Source of the DNA: Mycoplasmopsis gallopavonis
GTDB taxonomy: Bacteria; Bacillota_I; Bacilli_A; Mycoplasmatales; Metamycoplasmataceae
Length of the DNA stretch: 64,000 bases
Direction: 5' to 3'
Assembly: GCF_900660635.1 (NCBI RefSeq)
Contig: NZ_LR215031.1
Location: forward strand, 512,642 to 576,641
The notes under the pieces are model-generated. The model was not told where the DNA came from and ran no database searches. It saw only the letters and a list, made by a program, of their open reading frames with translations. The position numbers and the translations under genes are program-made. This document shows positions 9,935-21,513 of the stretch, in pieces (position 1 is the stretch's first letter; each line of letters begins with the position of its first letter).

Positions 9935-11211
9935 TATTTCTCCACAAAAGTTAAATCACTAATAGCTTTATTGACTAATTCATTAGAACCTTTTGTTAAT
10001 ACATAACCTAATTTTACATAGGCATTTAATGCATTTTGATAAAGGTTTGAATCATATCCGCTAAGTAAGGTTGCAAGTTCAATTAAGTTATTTTGATAAG
10101 GTGTGTTTTCAAAAGTAAGGACTTTGACTGTTTCTTTTTTATCAGAACCATCTTGGTTTTTGCCAGTTACAAGTTGCTTATCTTTTGCAATTGGAACAAT
10201 AACATTAATGTAATTAATTTCAATTTTTGAGTTCCCATTTGCAACCGAAATTGGTTGAGCTAAAGTTAAATCATCATTTACTTCCACAATTTTATGAGAT
10301 TGATTGTCGTAAAAACCTGTATAAACATTAGCATTTGTTACTTGTTTTAAAAGTTCATAATCAAAACTAATTGCAAAATCACTTGCTGATTTAATACCCA
10401 CATAACCAGCTAAATTTAACTGATATTGCTTAGTTTTGTTAATTCATTCACTTGAATAAATCTTTTTAGTTCCAACCACTTTACTTTGTAAAAAGTCATT
10501 GTAAGCGTCAATATTTTCGATAGTTTGGAACATTTCAACAAAAACAGCATCAGCATCAGAAGCACTATAACCTCATGCTTGAACTAATTTTTTGCTTAAT
10601 GCATATTGCACTAAATTAAAATAATCTAAATCATATTTTGCTTTGTTTGAATTAAATGAAGATGAATCAATTTTAGTTAAATCAGCTTCATTATTAATTA
10701 AGAAGTATTTATAAACTAAAAGAGCTTTATTTGTTTCTAATGCCACATCTGTATTTTTATTAACATAAAGTAATTTAAATTGTTCTGCATTTAATAAATC
10801 AAAATTAGGGTTAGTTGTTAAATTTTCAAGTACGGCATCATAATTTAGAATACCTTCTGATAATAATTTATTAATTTTTTTAGCTAAGAATCCAGGTTCT
10901 TTTTGATTTTGTAAACCTAAAAAAGTATTGTAAGCTCTTAAAGCATCATTTGCAAAGCTTTGATTATTAATTAAAGCTTTTAAAACATCTTCATAATTTT
11001 GAGCTTGTTCTAAATTAACTTGATAAAGACTTGCAATTGTATTTCCTAATCAAGTATTTTCGGCAAATGTTTTAATTGAATCTTTGTTCGATAATCTTTT
11101 ATCTTGTTCTAATTTCGGAATAGTAGAAACTTCACGTCCACACGAAACAGCACTAAGAGCAATTAAAGATGATGAAGTTAATAAACTAAGTATTTTAATA
11201 GATTTTTTCAT
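9934..11211 (-). CDS. P60-like surface lipoprotein
   Basis: A 425-residue lipoprotein precursor. It starts MKKSIKILSLLTSSSLIALS, with a lipobox ending AVSC at about residues 21-24, so it is expected to be lipid-anchored on the outer face of the membrane. The remainder is helical with no recognised enzymatic motif. The gene sits between p80 (2-nt gap, ribosome site inside the p80 end) and hinT (1-base overlap). The order P80-P60-HinT matches the M. hominis locus; I call the family mostly by this context plus lipoprotein character. Confidence 0.7.
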
Positions 11212-11213
11212 TC

Positions 11214-13382
11214 TTAATTTCTTCCTTTCGCTACTTGTTTAAGTGCATTTTGATAGATATTGCTAATTGTTGTTTCTGCTTCATTATTTGAATTAATTAA
11301 ATTACCTTCATTATCACGATAACTAATTAATGTTTGTCCATTTTGGATGTGAATATTGTAAGGATCACGCAATTTCTTTTGAGCATCAACTCATTTATTA
11401 ATTGCTACTAAAGAATCAATTATTTGAACATTTGAATTCCCTTTAACAATTGCTAAATTTTGCTTTTCAAGTTCCTTAAAATCAATGTCTTTAAGTTCTG
11501 TTTTTTCTTGCAATTTTTCAACTAATTTTGAATCTTTAAAAATACTTGCAAGAATTACGTTCTTGCTGTTAATTGCGTTTAAGTTAGTAATTAATTTTAA
11601 ATCCGCAACTTCATTTAAACTAATTTCTTTGATTTGATTTTTAATAAAGTTATTAATTTGTGTATCATCGAGTTTTGTCCGACGAACTCATTGAATTTTA
11701 GAGTCAGCTAAAACTAAAAATCCACCTAGATTTTCAACTTGATATGCAAAAGAAGTTTGTTTGTGTTTTGTTGCATTTTCAAACACTAAATTATAATTAA
11801 ATCTTGAATTAATAAAATCTTGGAATTGTCTTTCAGATGAATTTACAATAAAATCATTAATCAAGTTGTTAATCTCATTAACTTTGATTACGATAGCATT
11901 TTTATCACTTAAACCTTTTATTTGTTCTAAAATCACATTTACTTGATCTTGGATATTTTGAGGTAATTTAAATAAACTTGCTAAATTCACTATTGGTAAT
12001 GACTTTGGATAAACATTTAAATCAAAAATTTCAGAAGCTAAAGTTGCTAAGTTAAGACTAATTTCACTTGCAAAATCATTTTTAAATGAAGAAATGCCGC
12101 TTGTTGCTAATGAATCTTTGGTTTTGGTTAAAAGATTTAGGTAAGTTTGATATTGTGATACTTCTTTTTCGCTATCACTTGATTTAGTTAATGTCATAAA
12201 CTCACTTGCTTGCTTTTTAAAAACACCATTTGTTTGATTAAAAGCAATTTCAAAAACTGGTTTAACTTCAACTTCATTTTCACCGACTAACATTTGATAT
12301 TTAAATAAGTTTGCTAAAGTTTTTTTATCGGCTTCACTAAAACTAAATTCTGGATTAGCAGTATTTTTAAATTCGCCAGGGAAAATAATATTAGTATTGA
12401 TTCCTAAATTATTGTTTGTCACATATTCGTTAACAAGATTAAGTGGTGACATATATTTCGGAATAAATGATTCAGTTGAAAATGTAACAATTTTATTAGT
12501 ATTTGGAATTTCGTAGTAAAGCATACCTTCGAAAGTTAAGTCTGTAAAAGCGTTTGATTCATCAATTGATTTTAGATAAGGGAAAATAGCTTCACCATTT
12601 TTAATTGTGACAGCTTGTTCTCCGTTTGAATTAACAACTCCTAAACCACCGCTACTAATTTGTTTGTAATCTTTGGTTGCTGTTTTAAGCATTGTATTAT
12701 CTCTTTTTTGAATCTTAACTCTAAAACGTCTAGTTGCTTCTTTTTCAACAACTTGGAAAGTTGCATGTTCGATTGCTTCAGCTTCTGTTTTACTATTTCC
12801 ATATGAATCAGATAAAAGTAATTCATTAAATTTTTGTTCTCAACCTGTTTTATAAATTTTTTGATAGTTAAGTTTTTGATCTTCTAATTTTGCTTTTTGA
12901 TCTTTTCGAATTTGTTCTAATGTTTTTAAAGCAATATTTGTTTTTTGAGAATCACCTGTATTAAGTGAAGCATTCACTCTGAATTGAAATTGTTCAGAAG
13001 CAGCTTGTTCTTCATTGTATCATTCAAAAATTGTTTGTTTATAAACTTGATTCAATTTACTGGTTATTGTGTTTGTATTCGCTTGTAATTGATTATCTAA
13101 ATCACCTAAAATAACATTTTTGCTTGTTGCATTTGGATTTTTATATTTTAAAATTGTTGTATCATCAGAAGATTTGTCAAGATAATTAACTTTTGCGATA
13201 TTTAAACCAAGTGGTACTGCAATAGCTGTTGCGACAGCTATTGTTAAACCAATTCCAATACCAATTGTTAAACCTGTTCTTTTCTTTTTGTTTGTAACTT
13301 TTTTATCATGTTTATTATCGTGTTTATAGTTTTTTTCTGATAAACGTTCAAAAAATGATTTTTCTGTTTTTTTAATAGCCAT
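11214..13382 (-). CDS. P80-like membrane protein
   Basis: A 722-residue protein: a basic cytoplasmic N terminus (MAIKKTEKSFFERLSEKNY), one membrane anchor at about residues 38-62 (GLTIGIGIGLTIAVATAIAV), then a large extracellular, mostly helical domain without cysteine. No enzyme motifs are visible. It is the first gene of the operon with p60 and hinT; in M. hominis the homologous P80 and P60 form a surface complex that binds HinT. The start is ATG at 13382 after AGGAGCTTT, with TATAAT on the minus strand at about 13425-13430. Internal TGA codons are read as Trp. Confidence 0.7.
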
Positions 13383-13424
13383 AAAGCTCCTATCTAGTCT
13401 ATTTATTTAAAATATAAATATTTT

Positions 13425-13430
13425 AAATAT
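13425..13430 (-). promoter_or_regulatory. -10 box of the p80-p60-hinT operon
   Basis: On the minus strand TGTTATAATATTT lies about 45 nt upstream of the p80 ATG, in a short intergenic region. It is the only good TATAAT there. The leader then carries the AGGAG ribosome site. Confidence 0.55.
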
Positions 13431-13565
13431 TATAACAAATTCAAAATTTTCTAAAATTTCAAAAAAAGACAAAAAAAGCACACTATTTGTGCTTGTTTTG
13501 AATTAAATAAATTATCTCAATAACCGTATATAAAATACTATTTTTTTAAAAAAAGAATAAAAAAA

Positions 13566-13665
13566 TAGCAGCTCCCTATTTTCACCTTTCGGCTATCGTC
13601 GGCACTAAAGGGCTTAACTACTGAGTTCGGAATGGATTCAGGTGATCCCCTTTGCTATAACCACT
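13566..13665 (-). rRNA. rrf: 5S ribosomal RNA
   Basis: The minus strand carries the conserved 5S core: CAAAGGGGATCACCTG, then CATTCCGAACTCAGTAGTTA, AGCCCTTTAGTGCC and the GCCGAAAGGTG loop region, about 100 nt in all. Ends are approximate: the 5' end is set from the promoter position, the 3' end from the family. GC content is well above the surroundings. No 16S or 23S gene is adjacent, so the 5S gene is a separate unit, as known in several mycoplasmas. A T-rich hairpin after it (about 13525-13565) can terminate transcription. Confidence 0.9.
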
Positions 13666-13671
13666 GATAAT

Positions 13672-13699
13672 ATAATACATCATTTAATAAAATAGTCAA
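13672..13699 (-). promoter_or_regulatory. 5S rRNA promoter
   Basis: On the minus strand a -35 box TTGACT (13694-13699), a 16-bp spacer and a -10 box TATTAT (13672-13677) end about 7 nt before the start of the 5S sequence. It is one of the few promoters in the window with a clear -35 element. Confidence 0.75.
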
Positions 13700-13753
13700 G
13701 TATTTTTTTTAAAAAATAAAGATAAAAATAAAAAAATAGTAGTTTAACTACTA

Positions 13754-15077
13754 TAAACTGGGACACGAAATATGGACACAACCATATTTCGTGTTTTTAT
13801 ATATTTAGGAGGTATTATGAGACAATTAAAAGCACATGAATGATTAGAACTATTCGGTAGTTATGAAGATTACAAAAATAATTTGATATCAAAAAATGAT
13901 TTTGAACTTAAATATTATTCAATCAGAGGTTTTAGTTTTTTTGATAGAAAATTCAATGAGGCTAAAAAATATTTTGTCTTCAAGTATAACAGATATAATT
14001 TAGGAATGATAAATATAGAATCGCAAACAGGTAAATCATCTAAAAAAGGTAAAGGGTCAGGTAGACCAAAAAGGCAAAAAATTACTCCTATTGAAATTGT
14101 AAAAAAGGAATGAGAAAAAATGCCTAAGGAACAATTGATTGAAATTTTAGAAATTTATAAAGACTCTTTTGATAGAAATAATATTGAAGTTGATATTTCT
14201 AAAATTAAGAAATCTTCACTTTCTACAAGAAAATTGGGCCTATGCTTTAATAAATCTAAGTCAACAATTCACAATCTAAAAACTAAAGAGCAGCAAACAA
14301 GAAAAAAATCTGTAAATACTAAATATGATGAATTAATAATTAAGTCATTTAAGAAAAATAAGGGTTTGTTTGGTAGAAAAAGATTGGAAAGTTATATTAG
14401 AACAAAATTCCAAATAGATCTAAATTATAGGACTATTGGTAGAGCGATGAGAAGATTAAACTTATTTTGTTTAATCAGAAGAAAGAAAATAGATAGAGAA
14501 CAAAAGAACACAAACGTAAAATTTATAGATCTTGTTAATCGTGATTATCACGGAGAGACAAACCAAATAATTGCCACTGATGTTACTTATATTTCTGCAC
14601 CAAAAGATTGCTTAAACAATTTTGTATTTTTATCTGTTGCGATTGATCACAAAAGCAAATTTGTTGTTAATTATAATCTTTCAAAAAGAAATGATTTAGA
14701 ACTAGTAATGGAACATATGTCTAAAATCAAAATGGATAAAAAATGAATAGCTCATTCTGATCATGGTTTCCAATATTCTTCAAAAACTTATGTAGATTTA
14801 ATTCAGAAAAACAATGGTGTTGTATCAATGGGTAGAGTAGGAAATTCTTTAGATAATAGAGAAGCAGAATATTTCTTTTCAATTTTAAAATCAGAATGTT
14901 TAAAATTAATCGATATTACAAAAATAACTTTTAATGAATTAAAATCACTGATTGATGATTTTGTGTTTTGATACAACAACGAAAGAATTCAATCAGTATT
15001 AAATTGAAAAACACCTCAAGAGTGTTGAGGTGTTTTAGTAAATTAAACTTTTTGTCCACTTTTCGTGTCCCAGTTTA
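13754..15077 (+). mobile_element. IS3-type element B, copy 2
   Basis: 1324 bp with the same ends, hairpins and orientation as copy 1, flanked by a CTA direct repeat (13751-13753, 15078-15080). The two copies bracket hinT, p60, p80 and the 5S gene as direct repeats 5.5 kb apart. Near-identity indicates recent duplication. Confidence 0.92.
13817..15046 (+). CDS. IS3-type transposase B, copy 2
   Basis: A 409-residue transposase identical to copy 1 except for one visible residue (ELVMEHM here, ELVIEHM in copy 1) and a synonymous change near the start. The DDE catalytic residues are all present (ATDVTY, HSDHGFQ, REAEYFF). The ribosome site AGGAGG lies downstream of the left-end hairpin, so read-through transcripts from outside should fold a terminator-like structure before it. 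Confidence 0.92.
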
Positions 15078-15084
15078 CTATTTC

Positions 15085-17328
15085 TTATTTATTTGCCTTA
15101 AATGCTTTTTTAGAATAACGTTCTTTAAATCACTGTGTTTTTTTGAGGTAATGAATTCCAATTGTTTGGAAAATTTGTCAAATACCACCAAACATTCAAT
15201 AAACTTGAACACCAGCTGTGAAAAGAACTGTAATTACTGTGAAAACAATCATCATCATTTTTTGTGTACGTTCTGATTTTTTAAGTGCTTCAATTTCTGC
15301 CAAAGTAGCTCTTTCTTTAAGTCTTTTACGATTTAATCATTGCGGAATTAATTGAGATGCAAGTTGAGCAGCAATAACTGCAATTAAAATTCATAAGTAA
15401 ACAAAGTTTCCTGATAAAAGTTCTTTATATGAAGTAGAAGAGAAGTTTAATCCAAGTCATACTGTAGCTTTAATTTCTGGGAAACCTTGAATAACACGTC
15501 ACATCGCAAAGAAGATCGGCATTTGGAATAAAGTAGCACCCAACATATCAAGTGGATTTACATTATATTTACTGTTTAATGCTGATAATTCTTGTTGTTT
15601 TCTAAGTTTCATTGTTTTGTTATCTTCAAAACCTTTATATTTAGCTTCAATTGCTGCTTTTTTGGTTTTTAATTCTTCTTGTAATGATTGCATCATTGTT
15701 GTTCTAAATGTTAATGCAAGTGTTACAAGACGTGTTAAGATAACAGCGATAATGATTGCTAAAATTGATGATCAACCATTAAGACTTGGAAGAGGACTAC
15801 GAATTGATTGCATTAATGCACCTAATGGATACACTAATAAACCGTAAAATGGTCCTAATTCTCAAGCTTGACCTCATGTATAAATTGGTTTTTGTGGAGC
15901 ATCACCTTTAAGAGCTAAAACTGATTCTCCGTTTTGAGTAGCAACTTTAATTGTGCCATTAACAGGTTGGAATCCAGCAATACTTAAATATGATTTTAAA
16001 GTTGAATTATATTGAACTAATAAATCGTATTTATTTTTTTCAATTGTTCCTAAAGTTAAATTATCTTTTGCTACAATATCCTTTAATAAATTTGAAAGTT
16101 CAGTAGAAAGACTTTGAGCTTTTGTTTTTTGTTCTTTAGTAAGTTCAACTTGAGCTCTACTTTCTTCATTTTCTGAATTTAATGAAGATTTAATTTCGTT
16201 AGTAAATTCTTGAAGTTTATTAATTTTTTCTTCAAAACTTTCTAATCCAGTTAAATTAAATGATTTAGCTTGTGTAAGTTTTTTGTTGTATTGTGTTAAT
16301 AAATTATCTAAATCACCAACTTTATTTGGTGAAATAAGAACTGATGAGTGAAAATCAGAAACTTCTTGATTAATTCAATTTGGAGCATCAGTTACAAATT
16401 GATAAACTGTTTGGTATTTGCTATCAATAGCTTGAACTTTTTGTAAAAAGATTGAGTTTGGCCCAAATGAATAATTATAAAGAGTTAATAAAACATCTGA
16501 ATCATAAGCACCATTTGCAAGACTTCTTAATCTTGAAAGTTCAGCTGCTTTTTCGTTAGCTGTTTTGTTAGCAAAAGCTTCTGCATTATATTCTTCAGTA
16601 GCACTATTAACTAACTCAACACTACTAATTAAGCTTCCTGTGTAAGAATTACTAATTACATAAGAATCTTTACCATTAACATTTTCTACTTGGTAGTCAT
16701 TAGCTTTATTTGATTTTAATTTTAAAGCAAAAATTGAGCCATTTGTATAGAAAGCAATTGGTTGATCTTCGTTAATTCTTGTATATTTTGTTGCAGAACT
16801 TGTTTTAAATAAGAATCTTCCGTCTTTTTCTAAAATTTCATAACCATTTTCTACAAAACCAAGTTCTTTCAATCTTGAAATTACACTTTGATTTGTATTA
16901 GAAAATCTAATTGATGAACTATATTCACCATATTTTCCATATTCTCCACCATCTTGTTCTGTTTGCTTAATTAATTTTTCAATAAATTTTTTATCTTCAA
17001 TTTCTTTTAAGTTAACATGATGGTTTTCGTTATTAGGTGCAAGTAAATTAAAGTTAATTTCGTTTTTACCTGCATTTGTTTCTTTTGTTTCAAATGTTGT
17101 AACTCTAGGTGCGATTTCATTTTTATTTTTATAAATTTCAAAACCGTTACCTACGGTTGAACTAGTTTTAATTGTGAAGGTCTGAACACACCCTGTAAGA
17201 GTAAGTCCAAAAATAAATAAATAAAAGAAGGCCTTAATTCACTTAAAGTACTTCTTAAATTGACTTTTTCTTTTTTCTTTAGGGTCATGTCCCTTGGTAA
17301 AATAATTAAATTGTTTAGATCTGTTCAT
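15085..17328 (-). CDS. yidC: Membrane protein insertase YidC/Oxa1
   Basis: A 747-residue insertase. An N-terminal membrane segment with a lipobox-like ending (IFGLTLTGC, about residues 38-46) is followed by a large extracytoplasmic domain (about 50-480). The conserved YidC core follows: a WSSILAIIIAVILTRLVTLA membrane helix with the hydrophilic-groove Arg, the cytoplasmic helical hairpin (ELKTKKAAIEAKYKG), PLDMLGATLFQMPIFFAMW, and two or three more helices ending in a basic tail. It inserts membrane proteins with or without SecYEG. It overlaps rnpA by 14 nt in the order rpmH-rnpA-yidC. The large external domain is far longer than in Bacillus Oxa1 homologues, as in other mycoplasmas. Confidence 0.92.
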
Positions 17329-17647
17329 TTTTCCTAAATTTCTCAAAGAGATTTTTAATTTCTGCTTTTTTAATTATAAAATCAGAATTTAAAAATTCTT
17401 TGCGAGCAATAATTACAAATTCATAATTTAAATCATAAATTTGAGCTTCATGCAAAATTGCTCTTAATTGTCTTTTGTATAAATTCCGACCTACTGAATT
17501 AGCGAATTTTTTAGGTACAGTAATACCAACTTTAAAGGCGTCACTTTTGCGATAATAAAGTATGACATATTTATTGATTAGTTGTTTTTTGGTATTAATA
17601 ACCGAATTAAATTCTCAATTTTTTCTGAGTCGATATTTTTTTTGCAT
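17315..17647 (-). CDS. rnpA: Ribonuclease P protein component
   Basis: A 110-residue basic protein that helps the RNase P RNA mature tRNA 5' ends. The start MQKKYRLRKNWEF and the motif VGRNLYKRQLRAIL (the RNR-type signature KRXXRE/AI) are diagnostic. It lies 11 nt after rpmH and overlaps the start of yidC. Confidence 0.93.
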
Positions 17648-17658
17648 TATTTAAAAAA

Positions 17659-17805
17659 TTATTTATCTGAAACTGTTAATCTTTTTCTACCTTTAGCTCT
17701 TCTATTAGCTAAAACTTTTCTTCCGTTAGCTGTTTTCATTCTAGCTCTAAAACCGTGAACTTTAGCGTGTTTACGTTTGTTTGGTTGATATGTTCTTTTG
17801 CTCAT
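17659..17805 (-). CDS. rpmH: 50S ribosomal protein L34
   Basis: A 48-residue basic protein, [20 protein letters not shown], followed by [20 protein letters not shown], the full L34 signature. It is the first gene of rpmH-rnpA-yidC, with an AAAGGAGGC ribosome site. In many bacteria rpmH neighbours dnaA; here dnaA is about 25 kb away. Confidence 0.97.
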   Translation of the reverse strand: MSKRTYQPNKRKHAKVHGFRARMKTANGRKVLANRRAKGRKRLTVSDK

Positions 17806-17843
17806 TTTTAGCCTCCTTTGATAGTTATAAATATAGCGTGTAT

Positions 17844-17849
17844 ATTATA
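17844..17849 (-). promoter_or_regulatory. -10 box of the rpmH operon
   Basis: TATAAT on the minus strand inside GGTATAATATACACGC, about 40 nt upstream of rpmH, followed by the AAAGGAGG ribosome site. Confidence 0.65.
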
Positions 17850-18006
17850 CCTTAAAAATATCTAAAAATAGGTTTTTAGAGGTATAAAGATTTTATTTTG
17901 TTTATTTTACTATTTTTTAGTTAAAAAATGAATAAAAAAGATTTCATAAATTACCAAACTTAATAATCTTAATCAAAAAAATCAAGTTATTAATTTTAAA
18001 TATTTG

Positions 18007-18012
18007 TATAAT
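18007..18012 (+). promoter_or_regulatory. -10 box of serS
   Basis: TATAAT preceded by TTG (extended -10 like) lies 36 nt before the chosen serS ATG. It argues against the upstream in-frame ATG at 18004, which would lie inside the promoter. Confidence 0.6.
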
Positions 18013-18048
18013 TTTAATAATTATATAAATCAAAATAAACGAGGTTAT

Positions 18049-19326
<1,278 letters not shown>

Positions 19327-19335
19327 AAGCAAGTT

Positions 19336-20603
19336 TAAACTAGGACAATAAAAATTAACATTCCTTCGAATGTTAATTTTTTATATTTTTAAAGGAGAAA
19401 AAATGGGTAAACATTTTACAGAAGAACAAGAAAAAGAAATTTATAATACATTTTTTCAATTAGGCAAAAAGTATGCAATTGAACTTATGTATAAATATGG
19501 TGCAAAAGCAAAAGATAAATATGTGAAAGCAAGATTACGAGGAATATTAAAACATTATAATTGTAATATGAATAAAAAACCAAGAAAGCCTGGAACCGGT
19601 AGGTCAAGAAAAGTGAAAGAACAAGATATAAATTGAGACATTTTTACACGAGAAGATTTAATTGAAATTGCAAAAAGATATAGAGAAATTACAAAAGATA
19701 AATTTAAAACAGAGAAAGTTCAAGAGGCATCACATATTAATATGGCTTCGTATAAACTTGCTATTTTGTTGTATCTTTGTAGACAAACAATATCCAAACA
19801 TAAAAGAAATAATTTTGCTCCTAAAAATAAATCCAGAAAAATAAAGTACCAAGACTTGATTATTGATTCATTTAAACAAAATAGATCTAAATATGGTAGA
19901 CAAAAATTAAAATATTTTATCTTAAAGCACTATAAAATAGACATAAACGAAAGAACTCTAGGAAGATATATGAATGCCTTAGGTTTATTTTGCAATATAA
20001 GAAAAAGAAAAAAATTAAAAGAAGTAAAGAACACATCTGTCATAAAAGAAAACATTGTGAATAGAGATTATAACGATGTATATAACAGAAATATATATGC
20101 TACCGATGTAACATATCTCCCAGCGACAAAAGATGCGATAAACAATAATGTTTATCTTTCAGTAGTGATTAAACATAAAACTAAAGAAATAATTAGTTTT
20201 TCTCTTTCCAAATTTAATGATTCAAAATTAATTTACAAAACATTTGAAAATGTGGATTTTGAAAAAAGTTTTATACTACATTCAGATCATTGCTCAACTT
20301 ATACATCTGATGATTTTTCTCATTTTATTGAAAATAAAGGTGGAATAATTTCACTTTCAAAAGTAGGAAATAGTTTAGATAATAGAGTTGTGGAATATTG
20401 ATTTTCAAATTTAAAAACTGAATTAATTAGAGATTTAAATATCAAAGCTATGACTTTGAGTGAACTAGAAAAAGTAATATCTAATTATGTTAATTGATAC
20501 AATAAATTTAGAATTCAATCATGTCTAAATTGAAAAACCCCATACGAATATAGTATGGGGCTATCCAATTTGATAAATTGTTAATTTTTTCTGTCCTAGT
20601 TTA
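19336..20603 (+). mobile_element. IS3-type element A, copy 2
   Basis: 1268 bp with ends TAAACTAGGACA and a GTT direct repeat (19333-19335, 20604-20606). The sequence is very close to copy 1 and somewhat further from copy 3. It has an intact transposase, a left-end hairpin (TTAACATTC/GAATGTTAA plus T6) and a right-end CCCCATAC/GTATGGGG hairpin. Confidence 0.92.
19403..20584 (+). CDS. IS3-type transposase A, copy 2
   Basis: A 393-residue single-frame transposase starting MGKHFTEEQEKEIYNTF; the in-frame ATG 33 nt earlier lies in the hairpin and has no ribosome site, while this one follows AAAGGAGAAAAA. The catalytic segments are ATDVTYLPATKD, LHSDHCSTY and NSLDNRVVEYWFSNLK. The conserved tail LNWKTPYEYS is present, ending INC. 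TGA is Trp. The gene has no internal defect and is likely functional. Confidence 0.92.
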
Positions 20604-20639
20604 GTTAAGCTTGCTTTTAATTTGGAGAAAGGTACAAAA

Positions 20640-21476
20640 ATGAAAAAAATCTTGGCATATGATTTAGATGGAACTTTATTATTAAAAAATAATACCGTTC
20701 ACCCTTTTACAAAACAAGCAATTAAAGATAGCCATGAAGCCGGTTATTTAAATATCGTTGCAACAGGAAGAGGATTTAAAAAAATTATTCCTTTGATCGA
20801 AAATGGTGAATTAGCAAATATTGATTATTTTGTTTGTTCTAATGGATCAGCAATTTATAACAAAATTAATAATCAATTACAAGTAATTAGTTCATTAGAT
20901 CCTATTGCTTTTAAAGTCATGAAGGAAGCTGCTAATAAATATCAATCTATTTTAACAATTGATACAACAACTTATAATGGAACTATTCTTCCTAACAATA
21001 AAATGCCAGACTGAATCTCTAATAAACAAATTATGGATTTAAATGTCTTAAATTTAGCAACAATTGAAGAACTCGAACAAATTGTAAATAATCCACAAAC
21101 AGTAATTACTCAAATTGCTCTTCGGAATCCTGAAAATTTAGCAAAACAAATTACCGAAGAAGTTCGTAGCAAATTAGATCCTGAGAAATTTGAAATTTAT
21201 TTAACTAACTCAATTTACACAGATGCAAATCCTAAAAATGCTTCAAAATGAAATGGAATTAACACATTATTGCATCAATTAGGACTTAGTAATAAAGATT
21301 TAATTGCTTTTGGAGATAGTGGAAATGATGTCAATATGATTGAAGCTGCTAGTTTTGGTGTCGCTCTTGGGAACGCAACACCCGAAGCAAAAGCTGCCGC
21401 TAATTTAGTTATTGATGATCATGAAACAGGAACAATAGGTGAAACAATTTATAAAATTATGGACGGACAAATATAA
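20640..21476 (+). CDS. Cof-type HAD-superfamily phosphatase
   Basis: A 278-residue HAD hydrolase with motif I LAYDLDGTLL, motif II VATGRG, a cap domain, the motif III Lys region and motif IV AFGDSGNDVNMIEAA, then GVALGNATPEAK. It probably dephosphorylates a small phosphorylated metabolite; the substrate is unknown. The start is ATG at 20640 after GGAGAAAGGTAC. It lies immediately downstream of the element A copy 2 that split the serS terminator; if transcription leaks from the IS this gene could be affected. It shares only family motifs with the HAD gene at 3174-3983. Confidence 0.86.
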
Positions 21477-21508
21477 AAATATCACAAATGTTTTTGTGAT
21501 ATTTTTCT
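21475..21508. terminator. Terminator between convergent genes
   Basis: AAATATCACAAA/TTTGTGATATTT hairpin with A and T tracts, between the HAD gene and the coiled-coil protein gene. Confidence 0.8.
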
Positions 21509-21513
21509 TTAAA

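Larger units (their letters stand above)
13734..15083. terminator. yidC terminator split by an IS element
   Basis: Once the IS is removed, AAATAGTAG (13734-13742) pairs with CTACTATTT over 9 bp with a TTTAA loop. The insertion, with CTA duplication, lies in the 3' arm (13748-13753 continuing at 15081-15083). The hairpin follows the yidC stop on the minus strand. Confidence 0.7.

Noticed and set aside
14968..15276. 102-codon plus-strand frame joining element B to the yidC end
   Set aside because: It overlaps the transposase end in another frame and runs antisense into yidC; no start signal.
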